Translations under genes and position numbers: made by a program | Notes under the pieces: model-generated | The model's input: the letters and a program-made list of their open reading frames with translations, nothing else | Database searches by the model: none | What the model was told of the DNA's origin: nothing | Assembly (NCBI RefSeq): GCF_001424405.1 | Contig: NZ_LMPS01000001.1 | Span: 1,609,999-1,673,998 of the forward strand | Reading direction: 5' to 3' | DNA: 64,000 nucleotides | Source of the DNA: Dyadobacter sp. Leaf189 | GTDB lineage: Bacteria; Bacteroidota; Bacteroidia; Cytophagales; Spirosomataceae | In this document: positions 24,215-33,156 of the stretch, in pieces | Layout of the letters: every line of letters begins with the position of its first letter | Numbering within the stretch: the stretch's first letter is position 1

Positions 24215-25364
24215 TGCGGTGCGCTTTTACAATTGATGATAATACCTTCACACTATGCGCAACATCTTCTTCCGTCGAAAATCGCCCGAAACTGAAACGG
24301 AAGGAATTGTGGATTGTTTCGTCGGATAATCCCATTGCTTTCAGTACGTAGCTCGGCTGCAAAGTGGCTGAGGAACAGGCAGAGCTGCGGGAGAATGCAA
24401 CATCGCTCCCGGCTTCGAATATCAGCCTTTCGCCGTCAATTCCTTCAAATGCAATATGGGTAGTATGCGGCAGGCGGGATTCCGTATTTCCGTTGATGTG
24501 AATGCGGCCGATTGCAGTGAGTTCTGTTTCAAACCGGTCGCGCAGCTTCGCCAGCCGCACTGATTCCGCGCTCATTTCTTCCATGCACAGCTCGCAAGCT
24601 TTACCAAAGCCGACAATGCCGGGTACATTCAGGGTACCGCTGCGCATGTTCCGCTCATGTCCGCCGCCGTCGATCTGGGCTGTGAGCATAACCGCCGGGT
24701 TCTTCTTGCGCACGTACAATGCGCCCATTCCTTTGGGTCCATACATTTTGTGCGCACTGAAAGCAAGCAAATCGATACCATCTTCCTGAACATTCACCGG
24801 GATTTTGCCAACTGCCTGCGTCGCATCTGTGAGCAGAAGTATGTGGTGCTGCCTGGCAATCGCCGCGATTTCCCTGATCGGATGCACAACCCCAGTTTCA
24901 TTATTGGCATACATGATGCAAATCATGACGGTACTGGCCGTGATCGACTTTTGCAATAATTGCAGATCGATGGTTCCGTCACTCTCAACCGGCAGATAAG
25001 TAACATGTACCGCATTGTTTTCCACGTGCCCGCAAGTATCCAATACTGCTTTATGCTCGGTGGAAACGGTGATAATATGCTGGTGTGGCCGCTCGTCGGC
25101 TTCCAGTACACCTTTTATTGCGAGGTTAACAGCTTCCGTGGCACCCGACGTGAACACGATTTCATTGGGATGAGCGCCAATCAATGCAGCTACCTGCTCA
25201 CGCGCAATATCGACAGCCTCCTCTGCTTCCCAGCCGTATGAATGCGTTCTGCTAGCTGCATTGCCAAACTTTTCGCAAAAGTAGGGCAGCATTTCTTCCA
25301 AAACCCGCGGGTCCATGGGAGTAGTAGCATTGTTATCGAGGTAAACGGGCAGCTTCACGGCCAT
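24198..25364 (-). CDS. Cysteine desulfurase, IscS/NifS type
   Basis: 388 aa. PLP enzyme motifs: YLDNNATTPMDPRVLEEM at the N-terminus, FTSGATEAVNLAIKG, the PLP-binding FSAHKMYGPKGMGALY, and the active-site Cys loop FSRSSACSSATLQPSYVL. It removes sulfur from cysteine as a persulfide. Because it overlaps xdhC, sulfuration of the molybdenum cofactor is a likely role, though housekeeping Fe-S assembly cannot be excluded; no iscU or sufBCD lies near. Confidence 0.93.
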   Translation of the reverse strand: MAVKLPVYLDNNATTPMDPRVLEEMLPYFCEKFGNAASRTHSYGWEAEEAVDIAREQVAALIGAHPNEIVFTSGATEAVNLAIKGVLEADERPHQHIITVSTEHKAVLDTCGHVENNAVHVTYLPVESDGTIDLQLLQKSITASTVMICIMYANNETGVVHPIREIAAIARQHHILLLTDATQAVGKIPVNVQEDGIDLLAFSAHKMYGPKGMGALYVRKKNPAVMLTAQIDGGGHERNMRSGTLNVPGIVGFGKACELCMEEMSAESVRLAKLRDRFETELTAIGRIHINGNTESRLPHTTHIAFEGIDGERLIFEAGSDVAFSRSSACSSATLQPSYVLKAMGLSDETIHNSFRFSFGRFSTEEDVAHSVKVLSSIVKAHRSERDQ

Positions 25365-25411
25365 AGTTTTCTTTAATCGGAACCAGATGTATCCTGATTA
25401 ACCAAATTAAA

Positions 25412-25446
25412 CAAAAAACCATCTCATTTCACGAACAAGATGGTTT
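25412..25446 (-). terminator. Intrinsic terminator after the dabA region
   Basis: On the minus strand AAACCATCT pairs with AGATGGTTT over nine bases, then a run of six T residues. It lies between the dabB-like fragment (stop at 25497) and the desulfurase start (25364), separating the two minus-strand units. Confidence 0.75.
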
Positions 25447-25496
25447 CCTAAAAACTTAAACGAACAGGCTAATTGTGGAATGAACCACAATGCTTT

Positions 25497-25895
25497 TCAG
25501 CGGGCGGTAATCCGCGTCGCCATTAAATTCCATTTTTTCATGCACAATATATATAATGTAAAAAAGAGCTTCTTTTGAAATGAGTTGGGTTTATAAGCTG
25601 CATCGGCCCACTTTTTCCGGTGCTCACTTGCCAGACTGCCGAGCGTATGAGGCAATGCATCCAGCTGGTAAATCCGCAGCAATGCGTTACCGGTTAAATG
25701 TACCATAGCGAGCACCTGCAAGCCGGCCGCCATTTCGATCAGTACCAATCCGAGCTGCGCGACGAAAGCGTAAGCCACCTGCTTCCTCACAGAGGGTTGT
25801 ACCAGGGAAATGCCTGTTGAAATCAATGCCGCTGTGAGCCCTGTCAATCCCATGAGTACCCGGACGAAAACGTGATTTGAAATGAATGCAATCAT
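25497..25895 (-). CDS. Truncated NuoL/DabB-like proton-channel protein
   Basis: 132 aa with three hydrophobic segments. The stretch MGLTGLTAALISTGISLVQP, VRKQVAYAFVAQLGLVLIEM and MVHLTGNALLR resembles the central TM7-TM9 region of NuoL-type proton-conducting subunits (KRVLAYS..SQLG and HLFTHAFFKA in the family). Normal DabB partners are about 500 aa, so this is a fragment or a minimal derivative. It lies 30 bp downstream of dabA, the reverse of the usual dabB-dabA order. Pseudogene and minimal-subunit readings are both open. Confidence 0.65.
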   Translation of the reverse strand: MIAFISNHVFVRVLMGLTGLTAALISTGISLVQPSVRKQVAYAFVAQLGLVLIEMAAGLQVLAMVHLTGNALLRIYQLDALPHTLGSLASEHRKKWADAAYKPNSFQKKLFFTLYILCMKKWNLMATRITAR

Positions 25896-25925
25896 ATTGA
25901 AGTAAATGCGGCTGCCAGGTAGTAT

Positions 25926-28337
25926 TTAGCCCGGGAAGATTTGGCTGTACGATTTGTAAGGTTGAAAATTACCTTCCCTAAAAACATAAAATTGTTGGTC
26001 AACCGGGTTCAAGGCAACCAGATGCACCCATTCGTTGTAAAACCATTCATAATGTTCGCCCAGCTTTTTAATCGTACTCAATACCAGCTGAGGCTCCTGC
26101 TCAATGATGAAAAGCAACCTGATCGGTTCGTGATCTTCTACCATTTGCGCGGGTAATCCGTGCCGCAAATCTCCATTACTCCGGTTTGCAACTCCCAAAA
26201 GTCCCATTGCATGCCATTCCGGCCTGTTTCCTGCACCGAGTTGCTTATTGTCCAGCTTCGAGAAGAAGTAAGTGAGGTTGGTTCCTGCGCAAACTGGTAC
26301 CAGCACTTTCAGGATGTTCAGCAATGAAATGCTACCGGGATCAGTGGTAGAATCATAGGAGCTCAGGTATGCAGGCCATTTAAACCCGTTATTTTGAGTT
26401 AAAAACGCTCTGCCTATCACACAAACTGTATTACCTGCGTGATTTGCAATGATCTGCTGCGTAATTGAAGGCTCCGAACTTAAATAGCCGGCATTACGAA
26501 TGCCGGGTTTGTGAAATTGATGTTTTGCAGCAGGGTCAAGTGCTTTCTCAAACGTCTCTGCATTGCTGCTGTGCGCCTCACGATTGCGTGGCGACAATGC
26601 GTCCAGATCATAAAAGGTAAGCACGTCGGAAGCAGTATCGTGCAGTGCTGCAATGAACTGGGTAGCCGGCGGAATGATAATGCCCCGTATATGCAGGATC
26701 GCGCGAACGCCTGCGTGATTGGCCATTGCACTTAATACCCTTGCATTGAGCGCGCCCGTGTTGCCGGAACAAAAGGCACAATTGTGAGCCGCCTGATAAA
26801 GTTCCTGCGCACCGGAAGTGTGGCCGGTAACATATATAACCGGTGCAAATGCGCCCGTAAGTCCGATACTACGCAAAAGCGTTTCAACCTGGCCTGCCAT
26901 TTCTTGCACCGTAAACCCGACCTGCAGTCCACTTTCACGGTCGGTCAGACTTTTGTTTTCTACGGTCAATCCCGACAAATGCCTACTCTCGTGGGTGCGG
27001 GATTCCGGCTTAGTCCATTTAAAAATGCGCCTGATTTTTCCCGTTATCAGTTTTAAACCATTGTAAAACGAGTTCTCTTGCTTTGGTAAAAATGAATGTG
27101 ATTGCCCAGTTGGATATATCTGACCCACAATGTTTTGTTCGGGTGCATTCTCTTTAATCAGGTGTTTTGGGGAAGTTCCTGCCGGAGCGCATTTGGCATA
27201 AAGTTTCGAATGCGCCTTTTGATAAAAGAACTCAACACCAAAAAAGCCAGGCGTGCTGAATGTTTCGCATTCTGCATCAAACTGTTCCAGGGAGCTGCGG
27301 AAGGTACTTTCCGGGCTGTCGGAGCAGCATATTGCCTGAAAGCTTTTGGTATCGGGGCTTTTTTCGTCTGGCTGCCGGGTTTGGATGGAAGCGAGTACCT
27401 GGTCGTAGTAGCTCCATTCAAAAGCCTCCTGCCAAACCGTTGTTACCCGGCTGAGTTCAGTTACGGGCACTCTGGCAAAGAGATCAACCGGAGGTTCACT
27501 GATCCTTTCCGCGAGCGGTGCCCAGTTTTCTCCATAATGCTTGTCGAGTGCGTCAATTTCAAGCAGCAGCTCAAATGCAATCAGATCGTGCAGCGAAATG
27601 GCGGCACCGCCAAGCAGTACTGCCAGTTGCGCTTCCAGGGTGGACACAAGCCCCGACCATCCCGGATGTGCAAATTGCTGGTCGAACAGGTATTGTTTAA
27701 AAAGCTGCTCATTTCCCACCAGCAAGTCGAGCAGGTAAGGGATATCACATTGGGTATAAACCAGCAGGTTCCGCGCGCGGCTGGTTTTGAAAATACTAGC
27801 GAAACTGTTTTTCTCCATTTCCCGGATTGAAGCAAGGAACCCGTTTTCGTGTACAGGGAATTTCCAGATCGCAACTCCCTGATCGAGGTACCCACTCAAT
27901 ATTCTGAAAAGAGTAGGGTGGACGAGGCTATCCAGGTCAATGCGACAAGTCTTCTTCCAGGTAGCCCGCAATGCGCCGATCCGCGGATAAGATTTGCCAG
28001 TGTATTTTTTAAACAAAACCCGCTCTCTCCATTCAGACGTATCATCACCGCCGTTCTGTTCGAGAAGTACTTTTTCCAGTCGCTCTGGCGCTACTTTCCT
28101 TGCATTGTATAAAGCACGGTAAGCCTCCGGCGCAAGTGAAACCTGGTAGCCGAGGATTTCAGAAGCGTGGCGCAGACCGTCATGAAAATGTAAATTTTGG
28201 AAACCGGATAATGGATTTTGATACACAAAATCAGTCAAAGGCAGGTGAGCTGGCAGAAAGCGTCTCAATTCATGCAGTACCTCCTGCTCGTCAAACGAGC
28301 TGGTCGCATCCAGTATAGTGGTAGTTGGCGTCTGCAT
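25926..28337 (-). CDS. dabA: DabA-family (DUF2309) inorganic carbon transport protein
   Basis: 803 aa. The zinc-site residues known from DabA are present: Cys338-x-Asp340 in ICCSDSPEST, His506 in VTGHTSGAQ, and Cys520 in HNCAFCSGN. The N-terminus carries the family opening PLTDFVYQNPLSGFQNLHF. DabA forms a cytoplasmic carbonic anhydrase-like unit that with the DabB membrane partner drives CO2 to bicarbonate conversion. The usual R of CxDVRSE is replaced by proline here. The partner subunit downstream is only 132 aa, so coupling to proton flux is doubtful. Confidence 0.88.
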   Translation of the reverse strand: MQTPTTTILDATSSFDEQEVLHELRRFLPAHLPLTDFVYQNPLSGFQNLHFHDGLRHASEILGYQVSLAPEAYRALYNARKVAPERLEKVLLEQNGGDDTSEWRERVLFKKYTGKSYPRIGALRATWKKTCRIDLDSLVHPTLFRILSGYLDQGVAIWKFPVHENGFLASIREMEKNSFASIFKTSRARNLLVYTQCDIPYLLDLLVGNEQLFKQYLFDQQFAHPGWSGLVSTLEAQLAVLLGGAAISLHDLIAFELLLEIDALDKHYGENWAPLAERISEPPVDLFARVPVTELSRVTTVWQEAFEWSYYDQVLASIQTRQPDEKSPDTKSFQAICCSDSPESTFRSSLEQFDAECETFSTPGFFGVEFFYQKAHSKLYAKCAPAGTSPKHLIKENAPEQNIVGQIYPTGQSHSFLPKQENSFYNGLKLITGKIRRIFKWTKPESRTHESRHLSGLTVENKSLTDRESGLQVGFTVQEMAGQVETLLRSIGLTGAFAPVIYVTGHTSGAQELYQAAHNCAFCSGNTGALNARVLSAMANHAGVRAILHIRGIIIPPATQFIAALHDTASDVLTFYDLDALSPRNREAHSSNAETFEKALDPAAKHQFHKPGIRNAGYLSSEPSITQQIIANHAGNTVCVIGRAFLTQNNGFKWPAYLSSYDSTTDPGSISLLNILKVLVPVCAGTNLTYFFSKLDNKQLGAGNRPEWHAMGLLGVANRSNGDLRHGLPAQMVEDHEPIRLLFIIEQEPQLVLSTIKKLGEHYEWFYNEWVHLVALNPVDQQFYVFREGNFQPYKSYSQIFPG

Positions 28338-28501
28338 TGTCCCCGGCTGATTAGAAGTGTACGCTTCTTTTCTTTATCCAAAGGAGCTTACCCGCAATTA
28401 AAACGCAGTTAAAGGCGCCTTAAAATCAGGTTAAATGTATGGGAATGGCCGCAATGCAGCTTTTCTGAGGTGTTTTTTGATGTTAAAGGAATTCTCCTGC
28501 A

Positions 28502-28535
28502 TTTGATTTCAAATGAAACTATTTCTTTAATTTTG
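28502..28535 (+). promoter_or_regulatory. Candidate promoter of the peroxiredoxin gene
   Basis: TTTG (28502-28505) and TAATTTTG (28528-28535) are 22 bp apart, close to the Bacteroidota -33/-7 pattern. A second -7-like TAAATTTG lies at 28562-28569 without a well-placed -33. Confidence 0.4.
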
Positions 28536-28591
28536 TGTTAAACTCTACAACATTGGTAGATTAAATTTGTTTCACTTAAATATATAAACAT

Positions 28592-29227
28592 ATGTCACTC
28601 AGACTTGGAGATATTGCCCCTGATTTCGAGGCAAACACTACACAGGGACCAATTAAATTCCATGAATGGCTTGGCGAAAGCTGGGGCTTGCTGTTTTCTC
28701 ACCCGGCGGATTTTACGCCTGTTTGCACAACAGAGCTTGGCAAAACCGCTCTATTGCAAGGGGAGTTCCAGAAACGCAATGTAAAAGTACTGGCAGTGAG
28801 CGTAGATGATATCGATTCACACAACCGCTGGATACCCGATATCAATGAAGTAAATGACACAGAAGTTAATTTCCCGATCATCGCAGACGAAGGACGGAAA
28901 GTAGCTCAGCTATATGATATGATCCACCCGAATGCAAGCGAAAAGTCTACTGTGCGCTCTGTATTCGTGATCGGACCTGACAAAAAAATCAAACTGACAT
29001 TGACTTACCCGGCATCTACCGGACGTAATTTCAATGAAATCCTGCGCGTAATTGATTCACTGCAGCTGACAGCAAACTACTCGGTAGCAACACCGGCAGA
29101 CTGGAAAGACGGAGAAGATGTGATCGTAGTTCCCGCTGTGAGCACAGAAGATGCAGAGAAGAAATTTACAAAAGGTCTCAACATCGTGAAACCATACCTG
29201 CGCTACACGCCGCAACCCAATAAGTAA
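28592..29227 (+). CDS. 1-Cys peroxiredoxin (Prx6 type)
   Basis: 211 aa. The peroxidatic Cys45 lies in SHPADFTPVCTTELG, and the C-terminal dimerisation half has the Prx6 phrases KKIKLTLTYPASTGRNFNEILRVID (split here by length) and DVIVVPAVSTEDAEKKF. It reduces hydrogen peroxide and alkyl hydroperoxides in the cytosol. No second Cys typical of AhpC is present, so a 1-Cys mechanism is expected. It is a single gene with its own promoter region and a hairpin terminator. Confidence 0.94.
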   Translation: MSLRLGDIAPDFEANTTQGPIKFHEWLGESWGLLFSHPADFTPVCTTELGKTALLQGEFQKRNVKVLAVSVDDIDSHNRWIPDINEVNDTEVNFPIIADEGRKVAQLYDMIHPNASEKSTVRSVFVIGPDKKIKLTLTYPASTGRNFNEILRVIDSLQLTANYSVATPADWKDGEDVIVVPAVSTEDAEKKFTKGLNIVKPYLRYTPQPNK

Positions 29228-29270
29228 GGGAGAAAGGAGGAAGGAGGACAGGGACAATGGATTTAAATGC

Positions 29271-29308
29271 GAAGGGGTGTCCAAATGAACACCCCCTTCG
29301 TTTTATTT
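29271..29308 (+). terminator. Hairpin terminator after the peroxiredoxin gene
   Basis: GAAGGGGTGT (29271-29280) pairs with ACACCCCCTTC with one bulged C, then TTTTATTTT. It is nested inside a longer imperfect inverted repeat of GGA-rich and TCC-rich flanks (29229-29340). Confidence 0.6.
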
Positions 29309-29339
29309 TACCCCTTCCTCCATCCTCCCTTTCCTCCTT

Positions 29340-29416
29340 TGTCACACTGAGCGCAGCCTACGTACCTTGTCAGTCTGAGCGGAGCCGAAGACCTGTCACG
29401 CTGAGCGCAGTCGAAG
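29340..29416. repeat. Three copies of a 23-bp TGTCACnCTGAGCGCAGTCGAAG-type repeat
   Basis: The copies begin at 29340 (decayed after CGCAGCC), 29368 and 29394. The last copy abuts the stop codon of the next minus-strand gene. This motif family, read as CTTCGACTGCGCTCAG on the other strand, is scattered in many Bacteroidota genomes. Spacing of 26-28 bp with almost no spacer rules out CRISPR. Confidence 0.7.
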
Positions 29417-29418
29417 TG

Positions 29419-30147
29419 TCACTCTTCCTCCTGTATCACCTTCTCAGGAACAATCATTTCATCCCCATAATATGTCATTTGGCGGGCTCCTTTGTAGTAG
29501 TACCAAATGGAAGTTGCCATAGCAATGTGACTGATATCATTATAGTTGAACCACGGCCCGAAGCTGAATTTCAATGCGTGTAACCCGGCTGCAATTGCGC
29601 CCCAGAGTGTTGCAATGAAAATATTAACGCTACCCGGATCCTTGCGCTTCTTGTAAACATATATTTCAATCAGGAACAGCATCAGGAACAATCCGTAGAA
29701 TGCGTGAACTTCAACGACGATGAAGTTCAATGTTACGAAGGTCAGCACGAAGAAAATTGTTAGCTCCACGTAGTTCAGCCAGCCCAGATATTGTCCATTT
29801 CGCTTGTTTAGCAGCGGCTTGATGTGCCAGATCGCGGCGCGTTCAAACAACGCCACAGCGATCATGCTGGCAAACCAGCCGGGAATTTTACCTCGCTGTC
29901 CGGTGAGGTATAAAAATCCATGACCCAACACACCGCCGATTGCGGTTGCAATTGCCATAAAAAGGAAGAAATACTGGATTTGTTTATACATACGATGCGC
30001 TCTCCCCAGCTTGTTTAGGTGGAAAAATGCATAGAGGCAAATAACCGTCATCGCAAGGCTCGATAACACAGTGGAAGGTTCCAGAATGGTAATACCGAAG
30101 ACCTGGACTTGGTGGACTTTTGAAAAGTCGATTGCAACATCATTCAT
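29419..30147 (-). CDS. Multi-pass membrane protein of unknown function
   Basis: 242 aa with about seven hydrophobic segments. Candidate conserved polar residues inside or next to helices are GHGFLY (about 74), VEVHAFYGLF, and FNYNDISHIAMATSIWYYYKGA near the C-terminus, a D-x-x-H pattern that recalls membrane hydrolases of the CREST type, though this is weak. No signal peptide; a charged C-terminal tail ends in EEE. It is a single gene with its own upstream gap. I do not recognise it. Confidence 0.6.
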   Translation of the reverse strand: MNDVAIDFSKVHQVQVFGITILEPSTVLSSLAMTVICLYAFFHLNKLGRAHRMYKQIQYFFLFMAIATAIGGVLGHGFLYLTGQRGKIPGWFASMIAVALFERAAIWHIKPLLNKRNGQYLGWLNYVELTIFFVLTFVTLNFIVVEVHAFYGLFLMLFLIEIYVYKKRKDPGSVNIFIATLWGAIAAGLHALKFSFGPWFNYNDISHIAMATSIWYYYKGARQMTYYGDEMIVPEKVIQEEE

Positions 30148-30473
30148 GAACAGAAGAGCGTTTAGTCGCGGAAAAATGGGAAGCTAAAACCAATTTTATG
30201 GCTAAAAATAAACTACAAACGGGTAAGTAGTGGTAATAACTTGTCCTGAGAGCTCACTTTACCAAAATTATACCAGCTCTGCTTCACATTCTCCAAGGCC
30301 GGCGTGCCGCTCGTACTTGTCGTAACGGACAAAAGCGGCAATTGGAAGATGAAAACAGCCCGGCTGTCTATTATCACTTTGGAAGTGGATACAATATTTT
30401 TCTTTTGTATCAGGAATTGTATTTAAGTCAGGACAGGTGAACTGCCCCCTCTTTTTATCAAAGTTTTAAAATC
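30148..30473. other. Intergenic region of 326 bp between divergent genes
   Basis: It separates the minus-strand membrane protein from the plus-strand receptor and should hold both promoters. I found no clear -33/-7 pair, no strong hairpin and no open frame with coding character. The stretch 30290-30370 is more GC-rich and does not look like a promoter spacer, so remnant coding sequence is possible. Confidence 0.4.
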
Positions 30474-32987
30474 ATGAAAAACACATTGCTCCTCATTTTA
30501 AAAAACGCCTTGCTGATCCTGGTAGCGGCTATTTGGTGTCAGAATGCAAATGCGCAGGTGCCGGCAGGAGCTTCGCAGAACGTTGTAGAAAGTCCTGCAA
30601 AAGGCAATTCGAAGATTTCCGGAATTGTACTGGATTCAGCAGCAGCGAAAGGTGTAGAATTTGCCAGCATTGCATTATTCAGTGCCGCAGAAAACAAGGC
30701 GATCGACGGTACTACTGCGGATGAAAACGGCAAGTTTACGATTGCGAAAATAGCACCGGGGACTTACAAGCTGCTGATTTCGTTCATCGGGTTCAAAGAC
30801 AGAACAATTGACAACATTAAAGTAGAAAAGGGCAGGGATATCGAGCTCGGTTCCATTCAGCTGGCTTCGAGCATTCAGAATTTGCAGGAAGTGACCATTA
30901 CCGGCGAGAAATCGCTCGTGGAAGAAAGGGTAGACCGGCTCGTTTTCAATGCAGAAAAAGATATTACCTCCAAAGGTGGTGACGCAGCTGACCTTTTGCG
31001 GAAGGTTCCTATGCTGTCCGTTGACCTGGACGGAAACGTGTCGCTGCGTGGGAGTTCCAATATTCGTGTATTGATCAATAACAAACCTTCAACGATCATC
31101 GCCAGCAATGTGGCCGATGCATTAAAGCAGATCCCGGCAGATATGATCAAGACTGTGGAAGTGATCACTTCGCCTTCTGCCAAGTACGATGCGGAAGGAT
31201 CGGGCGGGATCATTAATATCGTTACTAAGAAAAACAACCTGCAAGGTTTGACGCTCAATATCGATTCCGGGGTAGGTAACCGGGGTACTAACCTGGGTTT
31301 GAATGGCAGTTACCGCAAAGGAAAAATGGGTTTTACCCTTGGAGGATTCGGCCGCGCATTTTACAACAAAGCCACTTCTTTGCTGGATCAGACTACGTTT
31401 TCAAGAGAAACTTCTTTTCTGACCAAGCAAAGTTCCGATGCGAAAGACCGCGGATTGTTTGGGCAATATTCACTGGGATGGGATTACGATCTGGGTAAGA
31501 ACCAGGCGCTTTCGGCCGGGCTGCGTTATGGAACGCGGAATTTTATTCAAAAACAAAACCTGACCATTAATCAGTTTGAAAACGATTTGCTTAATCTTAC
31601 CTCCCAGCGGAAGGTGGATCGGAAGGATCTATCGGGTACCGTAGATTTTAACATCGACTATATCCGCACATTCAAGCCTCAGCAGGAATGGAGCATTTCA
31701 ACTCTTTACAGCCGCACGGGATTGACAAATAACTTCAATACTGATATACTGGTGGACGAGAATACTGTGAACAGTTCGCTGAAAAACGAGAATAAGAACC
31801 ATAATTCTGAGTTTACATTACAGACTGATTACCAGACTCCGATAGGTAAAAATCAGCTTATTGAATTTGGTGCAAAAGGCATTTTCAGGACTGTGGACAG
31901 CGACTTTCGGTACCTGGTCTCCATTCTGTCAGGAGACTTTGTACTAAGCCCGACCAGTCCGTCAGGTACATTGAATTACAGGCAGAATGTAGGTGCTGGC
32001 TACTTATCTTACACACTCACCACAAAGCAAAAATACACCTTCAAGGTAGGTACGCGCTATGAATTCACAGGTATCAAGGCTGACCTGGGCAGTGCAGGCG
32101 AAGTAGCAATCCCGAACTATGGTAACTTGGTGCCGAGTATCAATGTTTCCAAAGCGCTTTCGGGAAGTACGACTTTGAAAGCTGCTTATAACCGCCGGAT
32201 CCAGCGCCCGGGTATTCAACAGCTGAACCCGAACGTGAATCTTTCCAATCCGCAAAGTATCAGCACAGGTAACCCTGCATTGAACCCGGAACTGACGGAT
32301 AATTTTGAACTCGCATTAAGCACCAACATCAAGAAAACATACCTGAATGTTTCTGCATTCGCCAGACAGACCAACAATTCGATCACACAGGTAAGAATGG
32401 CCGTGGATACCTTGCAAGGGGCGATAGTGACAACATTTGAGAACATCGGAAAGCAGCGGGCTTATGGAATGAATGTGTTTGCAAACGTTTATCTCACTCC
32501 CAAATGGACTTTGAATGGAAGTCTCGATATTCTGCATACTTACCTGGAAGGACAAACTACCAACCTGGATGGACTTTCGGAGCAGGCCAGCAACTCGGGA
32601 TTCAATTATGGCGGCAGGTTAATGTCACAAATTCAGCTTCGCCAGGGTTGGGGAGTACAAGCTTTCGGATTTTACCGCGGCAAAGAAATCCAGCTGCAGG
32701 GAACACGCACCGGATTTTATATGTATTCGCTGGGCTTCAAAAAGGATCTTGCTAACAAAAAGGGAAGTGTTGGTTTTGCAGCTGAAAATTTCATGACCAA
32801 AGGAGTGCGGTTTACTTCTGACCTGACTTCTCCTCAATTCAACCAGAGCTCTCAAACGCAGCTTTATAATCGCAATTTCAAGATTACATTCAATTACGCG
32901 ATCGGGAAAATGCGTTTTGATGCGCCTAAACGCAAAACTAAATCAGTCAATAACACGGATGTAATCGGCGGAGGCGACCAGAAATAA
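30474..32987 (+). CDS. TonB-dependent receptor of the OMP_b-brl_3 type
   Basis: 837 aa. Signal peptide about 1-28 (ends NANAQ). A carboxypeptidase-regulatory-like domain (about 45-130: KISGIVLDSAAAKGVEFASI, IAPGTYKLLISFIGFKD) is followed by a plug (EEVTITGEK region, DLLRKVPMLSVDLDGNVSLR, INIVTKKN) and a beta-barrel ending in the basic tail PKRKTKSVNN. These receptors differ from SusC in lacking a SusD partner and often take up metal complexes or small molecules. Single gene; substrate unknown. Confidence 0.92.
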   Translation: MKNTLLLILKNALLILVAAIWCQNANAQVPAGASQNVVESPAKGNSKISGIVLDSAAAKGVEFASIALFSAAENKAIDGTTADENGKFTIAKIAPGTYKLLISFIGFKDRTIDNIKVEKGRDIELGSIQLASSIQNLQEVTITGEKSLVEERVDRLVFNAEKDITSKGGDAADLLRKVPMLSVDLDGNVSLRGSSNIRVLINNKPSTIIASNVADALKQIPADMIKTVEVITSPSAKYDAEGSGGIINIVTKKNNLQGLTLNIDSGVGNRGTNLGLNGSYRKGKMGFTLGGFGRAFYNKATSLLDQTTFSRETSFLTKQSSDAKDRGLFGQYSLGWDYDLGKNQALSAGLRYGTRNFIQKQNLTINQFENDLLNLTSQRKVDRKDLSGTVDFNIDYIRTFKPQQEWSISTLYSRTGLTNNFNTDILVDENTVNSSLKNENKNHNSEFTLQTDYQTPIGKNQLIEFGAKGIFRTVDSDFRYLVSILSGDFVLSPTSPSGTLNYRQNVGAGYLSYTLTTKQKYTFKVGTRYEFTGIKADLGSAGEVAIPNYGNLVPSINVSKALSGSTTLKAAYNRRIQRPGIQQLNPNVNLSNPQSISTGNPALNPELTDNFELALSTNIKKTYLNVSAFARQTNNSITQVRMAVDTLQGAIVTTFENIGKQRAYGMNVFANVYLTPKWTLNGSLDILHTYLEGQTTNLDGLSEQASNSGFNYGGRLMSQIQLRQGWGVQAFGFYRGKEIQLQGTRTGFYMYSLGFKKDLANKKGSVGFAAENFMTKGVRFTSDLTSPQFNQSSQTQLYNRNFKITFNYAIGKMRFDAPKRKTKSVNNTDVIGGGDQK

Positions 32988-33009
32988 GGGATAGTTAATT
33001 ACTTTTGAG

Positions 33010-33047
33010 AGAACCGGTGTGCTGGCTGCGCGCCGGTTCTTTATTTT
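33010..33047 (+). terminator. Intrinsic terminator after the receptor gene
   Basis: AGAACCGG (33010-33017) pairs with CCGGTTCT (33033-33040), extended by inner GC pairs, then TTATTTT. Confidence 0.75.
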
Positions 33048-33156
33048 GATACCTTCTAAAAATATGAAAGCGCCTAAGTAATACGTTATTTTGACAAGAT
33101 AATTTAGCATTTTTGATATAGAAAGAGAGAGGAGCGACCGGGTCAACCTGCATGTT

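Noticed and set aside
29340..29416. Considered a CRISPR array
   Set aside because: Only three diverged copies with 3-5 bp between them and no cas genes.
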